From Flavobacterium psychrophilum (GTDB lineage: Bacteria; Bacteroidota; Bacteroidia; Flavobacteriales; Flavobacteriaceae), in the NCBI GenBank assembly GCA_945878515.1, contig CAMCTL010000046.1, positions 1-21,197 on the forward strand: a stretch of 21,197 nucleotides of DNA, written 5' to 3'. Position 1 is the first letter of the stretch, and each line of letters starts with the position of its first letter. Below the pieces are notes generated by a model, which was not told the DNA's origin, did no database searches, and saw nothing but the letters and a program-made list of their open reading frames with translations. Positions 1-6,779 of this stretch are shown piece after piece. The translations under genes were made by a program, and so were the position numbers.

Positions 1-37
1 TAAAAAGTTGATTTTTGTATTTTTAAATTAGATAAAA

Positions 38-400
38 ATGCAAGATTCTTTTAGTGAACTTATCAAGTTATTATTACCAGAAATAATAGTAGACTATTTT
101 GAACTGACTTCTTATGAAAAAGGAGAAGAAATACTTCATCTTTATTTAAGAGAGATTAACTCGATTCCTAAAGAATACCGACAATATAAATTAAGTTCAA
201 AAGGCTTCTTTGATGAGATAACGGTTCAAGATTTCCCAATTCGTGGACACCAAGTATATCTTCATATCACTCGCAGAAGGTGGCTTAATGAAGACACGGG
301 GCAAGTGGTTTTTAGAGATTGGAATTTAGTAGCAGACGGAACTCGTATAACACAGGAGTTCGCGTCTTTTTTAAAAGAGATCAATAGATTCCAAGCCTAA
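38..400 (+). CDS. ISAon1-family transposase N-terminal region protein
   Basis: A 120-residue protein typical of the separate N-terminal reading frame of ISAon1-type elements. It begins with MQDSFSELIKLLLPE, has a basic central stretch (ITRRRWLNEDTGQVV) and ends at a TAA at 398-400. It probably contributes DNA binding to the transposase. It overlaps the open part of the downstream frame by about 25 bases (375-400), and the downstream frame lies +1 relative to it. The continuation in the other frame completes a helix-turn-helix-like segment (DCNAIASFYGVSGKNLQ), which supports production of a fused transposase by frameshifting. Its length agrees with the usual size of this first frame, so I see no sign of decay. 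Confidence 0.75.
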   Translation: MQDSFSELIKLLLPEIIVDYFELTSYEKGEEILHLYLREINSIPKEYRQYKLSSKGFFDEITVQDFPIRGHQVYLHITRRRWLNEDTGQVVFRDWNLVADGTRITQEFASFLKEINRFQA

Positions 401-1367
401 TGATTGCAATGCTATCGCCTCTTTCTATGGCGTTAGCGGTAAAAATCTACAACATCAATACAAAGATTTCTTGAGTGATTTTAAAATCTGGAATCAAAAA
501 TCTCACGCAAAAGATTGGCTTATTTTTCCTGAGAACATAGGTAAACGCTTATCAATAGACGAAACCTCTCTCTCAAATGGAGAACTTTATACTATTTTGA
601 CCAATAAATCTGGTAAAGGACGAAAGGGAACTATAGTGGCAATGGTTGCTGGAACTAAAGCCGAAACGGTAATTGCAATTATCGAAAAAATTCCTCTTAA
701 ACAACGAAACCTAGTCACAGAAATAACCTTGGATATGGCAGGAAATATGGGACTCATCGCCAAGAAATGTTTTCCAAATGCAACGCGTGTTACCGACCGT
801 TTCCACGTTCAAAAACTAGCCACAGAAGCGCTGCAAGAAATCCGAATCAAATACCGCTGGCAAGCCATAGAGCAGGAAAACGAGGCTATAGAAAAAGCCA
901 AGAAAAGTAAGAAAAGGTTCGAACCCGAAGTTTTGAGCAATGGAGATACTCTTAAACAATTACTAGCCAGAAGCCGCTATTTCTTGTACAAAAACAAATC
1001 AAAATGGTCGCCAAACCAAATAGAACGTGCTAATTTATTATTTAACTTGTATCCCGATATTCAAAAAGCATACAATCTAACCCAAGACTTGCGAAACATC
1101 TTTGAAAAAACAACCGATAAAATAATAGGCTTTGCTAAATTGGCAAAATGGCACGAAAAAGTAAATCAATCAGGATTCAAGTCTTTCAATACAATATCTA
1201 GAACAATAATTAATCATTATCAAACCATCTTGAATTATTTTGATAACAGAAGTACCAATGCCTCAGCAGAATCTTTCAACGCTAAAATAAAAGCTTTTAG
1301 ATCACAATTCAGAGGTGTTAGAAATATAGAATTCTTCCTTTTTAGACTAACAAATATTTATGCTTAG
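375..1367 (+). CDS. ISAon1-family transposase, DDE catalytic domain (ISL3-like)
   Basis: This frame is open from 375, just after an in-frame TAA at 372-374, and has no ATG near its beginning. The first initiator-like codon is a TTG at 471, and the 5' extension already encodes a conserved HTH-like segment. I therefore place the coding part back to the overlap with the first frame and infer a +1 frameshift product of roughly 430 residues. The catalytic domain is of the ISL3 DDE type. The first Asp is in SIDETS, the second in the TLDMAGNMGL to VTDRFHVQKL region, and the Glu in NASAESFNAKIKAFRS near the C terminus. The end, RLTNIYA, falls inside the first copy of the duplicated right end. The frame looks complete, so the element may still be active if its left end is present. 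Confidence 0.75.
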   Translation, partial: KRSIDSKPNDCNAIASFYGVSGKNLQHQYKDFLSDFKIWNQKSHAKDWLIFPENIGKRLSIDETSLSNGELYTILTNKSGKGRKGTIVAMVAGTKAETVIAIIEKIPLKQRNLVTEITLDMAGNMGLIAKKCFPNATRVTDRFHVQKLATEALQEIRIKYRWQAIEQENEAIEKAKKSKKRFEPEVLSNGDTLKQLLARSRYFLYKNKSKWSPNQIERANLLFNLYPDIQKAYNLTQDLRNIFEKTTDKIIGFAKLAKWHEKVNQSGFKSFNTISRTIINHYQTILNYFDNRSTNASAESFNAKIKAFRSQFRGVRNIEFFLFRLTNIYA

Positions 1368-1450
1368 TTTTTGTCGCTCCACAGGTTTTAGGATTGATCC
1401 CTAATATTTATGCTTAGTTTTTGTCGCTCCACAGGTTTTAGGATTGATCC
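1353..1450 (+). repeat. Tandem 48-bp direct repeat (period 50) at the IS right end
   Basis: Bases 1353-1400 and 1403-1450 are identical, separated by CT. Each copy contains the last codons and stop of the transposase gene followed by the outer sequence ending ...TTTTAGGATTGATCC. This is a duplication of the IS right end. It may be a remnant of a second, mostly deleted IS copy in the same orientation, or a slippage duplication. Confidence 0.9.
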
Positions 1451-1527
1451 AAGAAAATGTTAATTAAAAAACTTTAAACGCCTGCTGAAATTGCGACTTT
1501 ACATTTTTTTTAAATTTCTATTTAAAT

Positions 1528-1559
1528 AAAAAAACCCCAATTTCTTTAGGAAATTGAGG
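1528..1559 (-). terminator. Rho-independent terminator of the tRNA-Gly transcript
   Basis: Read on the minus strand, CCTCAATTTC (1559-1550) pairs with GAAATTGGGG (1544-1535) around a five-base loop, with one G-T pair, and is followed by seven T residues (1534-1528). It lies a few bases downstream of the tRNA 3' end. Confidence 0.8.
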
Positions 1560-1566
1560 TTAAAAG

Positions 1567-1639
<73 letters not shown>

Positions 1640-1649
1640 ATTGCGAGTG

Positions 1650-1681
1650 CAAATATAAATAATAAGTTGGTTTCTTTGCAA
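1650..1681 (-). promoter_or_regulatory. Promoter of tRNA-Gly (Bacteroidota type)
   Basis: On the minus strand TATATTTG (1657-1650) matches the Bacteroidota -7 consensus TAnnTTTG exactly. A TTG at 1681-1679 sits 21 bases upstream, slightly more than the usual 19. The element ends ten bases before the tRNA 5' end, leaving room for only a very short leader. Confidence 0.6.
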
Positions 1682-1866
1682 GTTTTTTTTTAAAATTCTT
1701 CTAGAATGATGTTTCTTTTTTTTAAATTATTTAAAAACAGGCTGTTGTAAATAGGTCAAAAGTAGAATTTATCAATTCAAGGCCTTTGCAAAAGGTTTTA
1801 CTGTTTGGCAAAGTATTAAGTTGTAACTTTATATAGAATTTTACAAAATCGAAAAAAACACAAGAA

Positions 1867-3450
1867 ATGAATAGATTTTTACTTGTTCTACTGGTTTTCA
1901 TTGTTTTTAGTTGCGATAGGGAGTCCAAGCAAAAGACATTAACACCAATTTCTGTTCCAAATCCTGTAGTTCTTACCCAGGGGAAATCGGTTGCAATTGA
2001 CAGTCTTTTACTGAAATCTTTTGAAAGTAAAGTGCTTACTGCATTTTATTTAAACTCTGGTTATAAATCAGTTTGGCAATCCAAAAAAAATAGAAATATT
2101 ATTATTGCACAACTTTCAAAGTCCGAAGAGGAAGGTGTAAATTCAGCTACTTACAATATAAATAAGTTAATTAAATTTGAAAAAAAGTATGCAACCTTAA
2201 ATGAAAATGAAAGAGCAAGTTATGATATTTTACTGACGAATAGTCTTCAAAAATACATTTCGCATTTGAGTAACGGACAAATCAATTCTAGAAATTTGTA
2301 TAAAGATTGGGATTTGAAAGTAAATGTAATAGACATCAACAAAACCATTGTAAATATGTTGAAAACGGATTCTCTTAATCACAAAATTGAGAATATCAAA
2401 CCCAATCATTTGGTTTATAATAGTTTGAAAAATGCACTGAGAATAATTAATTCTTTTCCAAAAGATAATTTTTCAGCCATTGAAATCGAGAACAAAATTG
2501 TTTTAAACGATACCAATCCATCCGTAATTCACATCAAGAAAAGATTAATTTATTGGAAAGATATGAAGCCAAAAGACAGTCTTTCTGCTATTTACGACGG
2601 TGAAACGTATAAAGCGATGAAGAAATTTCAAATTCGCCACGGATTGGCTGCCGATGGCGTTATTGGAAAAGGCACAGTTGCAGCGCTCAATTTTTCAAAA
2701 AAGAAGCGAAAAGAACAAATCTTAGCCAATTTGGAGCGTTGGAGATGGTTTCCAAAAGAAATGGGAAAGGAATACGTTATTGTAAATATTCCAGATTATA
2801 AATTGATTTTAGTTGAAAATGCAGATACGATAAGAACGCACAAAGTCATTGTTGGAAGAGACAAAAGACCAACTCCAATTTTATCCTCCAAATTAACACA
2901 TGTTGTTTTTAATCCCACTTGGACAGTTCCGCCAACCATTTTGCGGGAAGATGTAATTCCTTCAATTATAAAAAATAGAAGCTATTTGGCACAAACAAAT
3001 ATAAAAATATTTGACAGTAAAGGAAATGAAGTTTCAGCTGGAAATTGGAAACTTTCCAGAGCAAAAGGATATCGCTATGTTCAAAGTCCTGGAACATTTA
3101 ATTCTTTGGGAATGGTTAAATTTATTTTTCCCAATCGGTTTTCGATTTATTTGCACGACACCAATCATCGAGATTTTTTTGGAAAGCAAAAACGGTCATT
3201 GAGTTCAGGTTGTGTGCGGGTTGAAAATCCTTTGGAATTGGTTGAAACTTTGCTAGGCGAAGGAAGCAACTGGGATTTAGAAAAAATTACCAAAATTTTG
3301 CAAAGCGAAAAAACGAAGCACATCAAATTACAAAACAAGATTGATATTCATATTTTATATTGGACGGCTTGGAGCGAAAATAATCAGTTGATTTTTAGAG
3401 ATGACATTTATAATCTTGATGCCAATCTGTATCAACAATTAGGAAATTAA
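1867..3450 (+). CDS. YcbB-like murein L,D-transpeptidase lipoprotein
   Basis: A 527-residue enzyme predicted to form 3-3 cross-links in peptidoglycan, or to attach partners to it, in the periplasm. The N terminus MNRFLLVLLVFIVFSC is a lipoprotein signal with the lipobox Cys at residue 16, so the mature protein is probably membrane anchored. A scaffold region (about 40-220) precedes a peptidoglycan-binding module (about 225-275, containing MKKFQIRHGLAADGVIGKGT) and the YkuD catalytic domain (about 300-480). The catalytic signature is visible as HDTNHRDFF (His430) and SSGCVRV (Cys449), so the enzyme looks intact. The order scaffold, PG_binding, YkuD is that of the LdtD/YcbB branch. A weak TAACTTTA lies about 45 bases upstream of the ATG. 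The 3' end overlaps the convergent YkuD_2 gene by 12 bases. Confidence 0.9.
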   Translation: MNRFLLVLLVFIVFSCDRESKQKTLTPISVPNPVVLTQGKSVAIDSLLLKSFESKVLTAFYLNSGYKSVWQSKKNRNIIIAQLSKSEEEGVNSATYNINKLIKFEKKYATLNENERASYDILLTNSLQKYISHLSNGQINSRNLYKDWDLKVNVIDINKTIVNMLKTDSLNHKIENIKPNHLVYNSLKNALRIINSFPKDNFSAIEIENKIVLNDTNPSVIHIKKRLIYWKDMKPKDSLSAIYDGETYKAMKKFQIRHGLAADGVIGKGTVAALNFSKKKRKEQILANLERWRWFPKEMGKEYVIVNIPDYKLILVENADTIRTHKVIVGRDKRPTPILSSKLTHVVFNPTWTVPPTILREDVIPSIIKNRSYLAQTNIKIFDSKGNEVSAGNWKLSRAKGYRYVQSPGTFNSLGMVKFIFPNRFSIYLHDTNHRDFFGKQKRSLSSGCVRVENPLELVETLLGEGSNWDLEKITKILQSEKTKHIKLQNKIDIHILYWTAWSENNQLIFRDDIYNLDANLYQQLGN

Positions 3451-4161
3451 AGGCAGGCTATTTTTGGAACTTCTGGACGGATGATAGATATAAAAACAAG
3501 ATTTGTTTTTTATTGTGCTCACAATTCCATCTAGTAATTCCGCTGGAATAGCTGGACAACCTTGGCTTCGGCCTAATCTTTTGTGGTTTTGAATAAATGT
3601 ATTTGAAACATAATCGGCAGAATGCATCACTACACCTCTTGCTCTTGCATTGTCATTTACACCTTTTTCTAAACCATCTAATTTAAGCGACATTCCGTGT
3701 TTTCCGTTATAAGTTTCTCCAGTTAGATATAAGCCCAAACTACTTTTGTACGAACTATTTGTATTCGAAAAATTATTTGCATATTCGTCGCCTGTGTTTC
3801 TTCCGTGAGCGACTAAGGATTGGTATAAAATAGTATTGGTGCTTAAATCAATAACCCACAGCCTTTTAACATTGGAAGACAAACTAAAATCAACCAAAGT
3901 TAGAATGTCTTTTTGGATTAATCCTCTTTCTTTCAATGAATAAAAACCATTCAAGGCTTCTTTGAAACTATCAAAATTAGGAAGATCAAAGTGATTAACA
4001 TTCAAGTTATTATATGCATTTTCTGCGTTTGAATCAAAGCTTGAAATTGCAACACGTGAAATTTGGGGTTTTCGAGATTTTACAGGTTCAGTAATGAAAG
4101 TATTTTCGACATAGATAGAAATTATCAAAAACAAAACTTGGGGAAGAATTTTGTATATCAT
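3439..4161 (-). CDS. YkuD_2-type murein L,D-transpeptidase (secreted)
   Basis: A 240-residue protein with the catalytic domain of the YkuD_2 family, a Bacteroidota-rich branch of L,D-transpeptidase-like enzymes. The active-site region shows MHSADYVS, then LGRSQGCPAIP with the presumed nucleophile Cys202. Upstream parts contain LWVIDLSTNTILYQSLVAHG and SLGLYLTGETYNGKHG, characteristic of the family. I chose the ATG at 4161 because it starts a good signal peptide (MIYKILPQVLFLIISIY) and gives the usual family length. The frame stays open to a TTG at 4347, which would add 62 residues with another hydrophobic segment. That longer form is less likely but not excluded. The gene converges on the YcbB-like gene with a 12-base tail overlap, so the two wall enzymes are on opposite strands and not co-transcribed. 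Confidence 0.85.
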   Translation of the reverse strand: MIYKILPQVLFLIISIYVENTFITEPVKSRKPQISRVAISSFDSNAENAYNNLNVNHFDLPNFDSFKEALNGFYSLKERGLIQKDILTLVDFSLSSNVKRLWVIDLSTNTILYQSLVAHGRNTGDEYANNFSNTNSSYKSSLGLYLTGETYNGKHGMSLKLDGLEKGVNDNARARGVVMHSADYVSNTFIQNHKRLGRSQGCPAIPAELLDGIVSTIKNKSCFYIYHPSRSSKNSLPLIS

Positions 4162-4528
4162 TGAAAATAAATGGGGTTTAAAAATAATTTTGGTCGCAAT
4201 GTACAAAAGGATTGCATTGCAAAGGGTGACATTTAAGAAAAAAATATGATTTTGATGCGAATTTGATATAATTATATCTGTTTGTAGCTGTTTTTTTGGG
4301 TTTTGTTGTAGGTTTTTACTTTTTTCAGTTTCTAATTCATTTTTCAAAATGTTTTTTTTATTTGATTAATGGACTGAATTCAGAATTTTAGCCATGATTC
4401 AAAGGTGAAATTAGCGTGAATTATTAGGTCGATTATCATTCTTGCTGATTATGGTGGAAAACGAAATCAAGTAACAAACTTCAATAAAAAGTAGTATTTT
4501 TGACCATTCAAACTACAATTATAATTAG
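4162..4528. other. Divergent intergenic region between the YkuD_2 and restriction endonuclease genes
   Basis: The 367 bases between these divergent starts are AT-rich and show no convincing gene apart from the possible N-terminal extension of the YkuD_2 frame (to a TTG at 4347). Rightward, TATTTTTG at 4495-4502 is a candidate -7 element. Leftward, the best match on the minus strand is CACCTTTG at about 4410, one base off consensus, so the YkuD_2 promoter is uncertain. No hairpin terminator or RNA gene was seen. Confidence 0.5.
4495..4502 (+). promoter_or_regulatory. -7 promoter element of the Eco47II-family endonuclease gene
   Basis: TATTTTTG matches TAnnTTTG exactly and lies 26 bases before the ATG. 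No convincing -33 TTG is present at the usual spacing. Confidence 0.45.
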
Positions 4529-5293
4529 ATGAAAAATAAATATGTTGATTTTATTTCGGACGAACATTTGCTGAATTGTATTGCAAATCTTCATAAAGCC
4601 TATTTAAAAGCAAAAAACAATATCACTAAAAAGAACTTTTACAGCAATAAAGTTGATACTATAAAATTGACTTTTGACGCTCAATTCAACGATATTAATC
4701 AAGAAAGTTTAATTCAAGCCGAAATTTTACGACAAATTGATAAATCAATAAACAATTCTATAGGAACCTTTCACGAGCAAATTTTGGGAGGAATAGAAGG
4801 TTTTCAGGTTGGAAACTTAAGCGGTTTTGATATAAAAGCGAATGATAATAGTTTGTTTGCAGACATCAAAAACAAACATAATACGATGAATAGCAGTTCA
4901 GCAGAAAGTCTATTTCAGAAGTTAAGAGATTATGGCGATGACTACAAAAAAGCGAAATGTTATTGGGTTCAAATCCTTGCAAAAGGAAGTTTCTGTGAAT
5001 TATGGAAAGGAGATATAAATGGTAAAGAATATAGTCACAGTAGAGTTTATAAAATTTCAGGCGACCAGTTCTATGCTTTACTTTCTGGAAAAGAAAATGC
5101 CCTTTTTCAATTATACAAGGTATTGCCTTCGGCAATAACTGACTATTTGAATTCGATTGACAAAAGTGATATTGTAATAGAAAATTCAGCTTTAGATGAA
5201 ATAAGATCAGAAATTGTAATTTCTCAAAAAACAATTTTAGATCAAATAACTTTTGAAAATTATAGTTATTATTTGGGCTTCGACAAATTATAA
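4529..5293 (+). CDS. Eco47II-family type II restriction endonuclease
   Basis: A 254-residue protein that I recognise as an Eco47II (RE_Eco47II) family type II endonuclease. Characterised members cleave GGNCC, so that is the likely site, but the specificity here is inferred. The core segment about residues 81-125 contains FHEQILGGIEGF, then SGFDIKANDNSLFADIKNKH and NTMNSSSAE. Asp112 with Lys114 in ADIK is a plausible part of a PD-(D/E)xK-like centre. Length is close to the family norm of about 240 residues. It converges with the DNA cytosine methyltransferase gene and the two reading frames overlap by 25 bases (5269-5293), which marks them as a restriction-modification pair. Each gene has its own promoter, so timing of methylase before nuclease must come from promoter control rather than operon order. 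Confidence 0.88.
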   Translation: MKNKYVDFISDEHLLNCIANLHKAYLKAKNNITKKNFYSNKVDTIKLTFDAQFNDINQESLIQAEILRQIDKSINNSIGTFHEQILGGIEGFQVGNLSGFDIKANDNSLFADIKNKHNTMNSSSAESLFQKLRDYGDDYKKAKCYWVQILAKGSFCELWKGDINGKEYSHSRVYKISGDQFYALLSGKENALFQLYKVLPSAITDYLNSIDKSDIVIENSALDEIRSEIVISQKTILDQITFENYSYYLGFDKL

Positions 5294-6507
5294 TAAGAAT
5301 TCAAGAACTTAATAATCGAATATCCAACTTCTTTGCCAAGGTTTACGGGAACTGCATTTCCAATTTGTTTGTATTGTTGTGCAATAGAACCCTCAAATTT
5401 CCAATCATCAGGGAAAGTCTGAATTCTTGCATATTCTCTAACCGTAAATGGTCGAGTTTCTTCTGGATGACATCTTTCAGTTTGTTTTTGTGCTGGACTA
5501 CAAGTTAATGTTAAACAAGGTTCATCCCAACCAATTCTTCGTGCAATTCCAGTTTTGCCTCCACCAAGATGAAAACTTCCACCCATAAATTCTTTTTGAA
5601 TTTTAAGCGGTAAATCTCGCCAATATCCTTTTTGTGGTACTAAATCCAAAACATCTGTTTTGCTTTGGGGATATTTGGACCCTTCTGATTTGGGAACATT
5701 GCAATCGAATAACTCGCCTTTTTTCAAAGCATCTTTTAAATTATAGATTTTTTTATTGGGCTTTGGATATTCATATTGTAAATCAATATCTTTTCTAATT
5801 CCTACTACAATTAATCGCTCACGCTTTTGCGGAACATTGAAATTAATTGCTTTTAAAACTTGGACTGGAATAACATTATAGCCAATCTCATCAAGAATCG
5901 AAATCATTCCTTGCAAGGTTTTTCCATTTTCGTGACTTAGCAAACCACGAACATTTTCGCCAATGCAAATTGGAGGATTTACTTCTTTTACAGCTCTTGC
6001 AAATTCATAAAACAAAGTTCCACGCGCATCTGCTAATCCCAATTTTTTCCCAGCATAACTAAATGCTTGACACGGAAATCCGCCAGTTACAACATCTACT
6101 TTATTATGAAATTCAGAAAAATCTAATGACCTAATATCTCCCTCCAAAACATTCCAATTTGGTCGATTGTGTCTTAATGTTTGACAGGCCCATTTATCAA
6201 TTTCGTTTAATGCAACGCATTTTAAACCAGACTTTTCCATTCCAACAGCTAAACCGCCAGCACCAGCAAACAATTCTAAAACGGAATAATCATTATGAGG
6301 TTCTACATAATTCGAAAAAGTATCTTGAATATTTGTATCCAAAAAGTTTGCAAACAAAGTATCTACATCTGATTTTCGATAAACTCGATAATTGCTCCTA
6401 GGTTCCCGAACAGCAGAAAGTTTACCCTCTTTGTCCCAGCGTCTCAAAGTTTCTTTGCTTTTCCCAATATATTCGGAAGTTTCCGAAAGTGTCATATAAT
6501 CATTCAT
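5269..6507 (-). CDS. DNA (cytosine-5) methyltransferase with N-terminal helix-turn-helix
   Basis: A 412-residue C5-cytosine methyltransferase that should protect the sites cut by the neighbouring nuclease. From the ATG at 6507, residues about 5-50 form a MerR/excisionase-like HTH (MTLSETSEYIGKSKETLRRW to YRVYRKSDVDTLF). The methylase follows with motif I LELFAGAGGLAVGM, motif IV GGFPCQAFSYAGKKLG (catalytic Cys146), motif VI ENVRGL, motif VIII NVPQKRERLIVVG, motif IX RPFTVREYARIQTFPDDW and motif X QYKQIGNAVPVNLG. The target-recognition region lies between motifs VIII and IX. All key motifs are present. The frame opens with an in-frame TTG at 6513, but the ATG two codons later is the better start. 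HTH-fused C5 methylases such as M.SsoII repress their own genes, and an inverted repeat at 6520-6538 fits that role here. Confidence 0.92.
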   Translation of the reverse strand: MNDYMTLSETSEYIGKSKETLRRWDKEGKLSAVREPRSNYRVYRKSDVDTLFANFLDTNIQDTFSNYVEPHNDYSVLELFAGAGGLAVGMEKSGLKCVALNEIDKWACQTLRHNRPNWNVLEGDIRSLDFSEFHNKVDVVTGGFPCQAFSYAGKKLGLADARGTLFYEFARAVKEVNPPICIGENVRGLLSHENGKTLQGMISILDEIGYNVIPVQVLKAINFNVPQKRERLIVVGIRKDIDLQYEYPKPNKKIYNLKDALKKGELFDCNVPKSEGSKYPQSKTDVLDLVPQKGYWRDLPLKIQKEFMGGSFHLGGGKTGIARRIGWDEPCLTLTCSPAQKQTERCHPEETRPFTVREYARIQTFPDDWKFEGSIAQQYKQIGNAVPVNLGKEVGYSIIKFLNSYYNLSKPK

Positions 6508-6519
6508 AACCAAATTCTT

Positions 6520-6538
6520 TAACCTTACACAATGGTTA
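6520..6538. promoter_or_regulatory. Candidate autoregulatory operator of the methyltransferase gene
   Basis: TAACC (6520-6524) and GGTTA (6534-6538) form an inverted repeat with a nine-base spacer. It lies directly downstream of the -7 element on the minus strand and 12 bases before the ATG, so it would cover the transcription start. Binding by the HTH of the methylase is an inference from position and from known self-repressing methylases. Confidence 0.45.
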
Positions 6539-6546
6539 CAAATTTA
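6539..6546 (-). promoter_or_regulatory. -7 promoter element of the methyltransferase gene
   Basis: Read on the minus strand the octamer is TAAATTTG, an exact TAnnTTTG match, 31 bases before the ATG at 6507 and abutting the inverted repeat at 6520-6538. Confidence 0.5.
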
Positions 6547-6754
6547 ATATAAAAATTGGTATATCCTAACGTGCGAAAATGAAAAATAACTATATTAACT
6601 CTTTTTATTTCTGATTAAGGCATTTAGATTGATGAAAAGTCGCTTTTGAGTTTGGAAAAAATTGGCAAATCCTGAAAGAGTATCTTAATGTTACACCAGA
6701 CCTGATTTAGTAAACAACTGTTTCTTTTTATTCGTGATATTTTTCGGAAAGCCT

Positions 6755-6762
6755 TATCTTTG
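6755..6762 (+). promoter_or_regulatory. -7 promoter element of gpmI
   Basis: TATCTTTG matches TAnnTTTG exactly and lies 17 bases upstream of the ATG, implying a very short leader. No clear -33 TTG was found. Confidence 0.5.
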
Positions 6763-6779
6763 TAAAAAAATTAATTAAG

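Larger units (their letters stand above)
1..1450 (+). mobile_element. ISAon1/ISL3-like insertion sequence, right part, with duplicated right end
   Basis: The segment holds the two reading frames of an ISAon1-type transposase (38-400 and 375-1367), followed by a 48-bp sequence present twice, 1353-1400 and 1403-1450. The repeat carries the last codons and stop of the transposase plus the adjoining non-coding end, so the true right end is probably near 1400 or 1450. No inverted match to the right-end sequence (CCACAGGTTTTAGG) is visible at the start of the window, so the left terminal repeat probably lies upstream of base 1. The family assignment rests on recognising the protein sequences. The exact boundaries and target-site duplication cannot be fixed from this window. 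Confidence 0.7.

Noticed and set aside
4162..4347. N-terminal extension of the YkuD_2 protein from a TTG at 4347
   Set aside because: The ATG at 4161 gives a standard signal peptide and usual length, and the extension adds a second hydrophobic segment. It is kept only as an alternative.
4866..5234. Antisense 122-codon frame within the endonuclease gene, and similar shadow frames elsewhere
   Set aside because: They overlap well-supported genes on the other strand, have no family resemblance, and show no promoter of their own.
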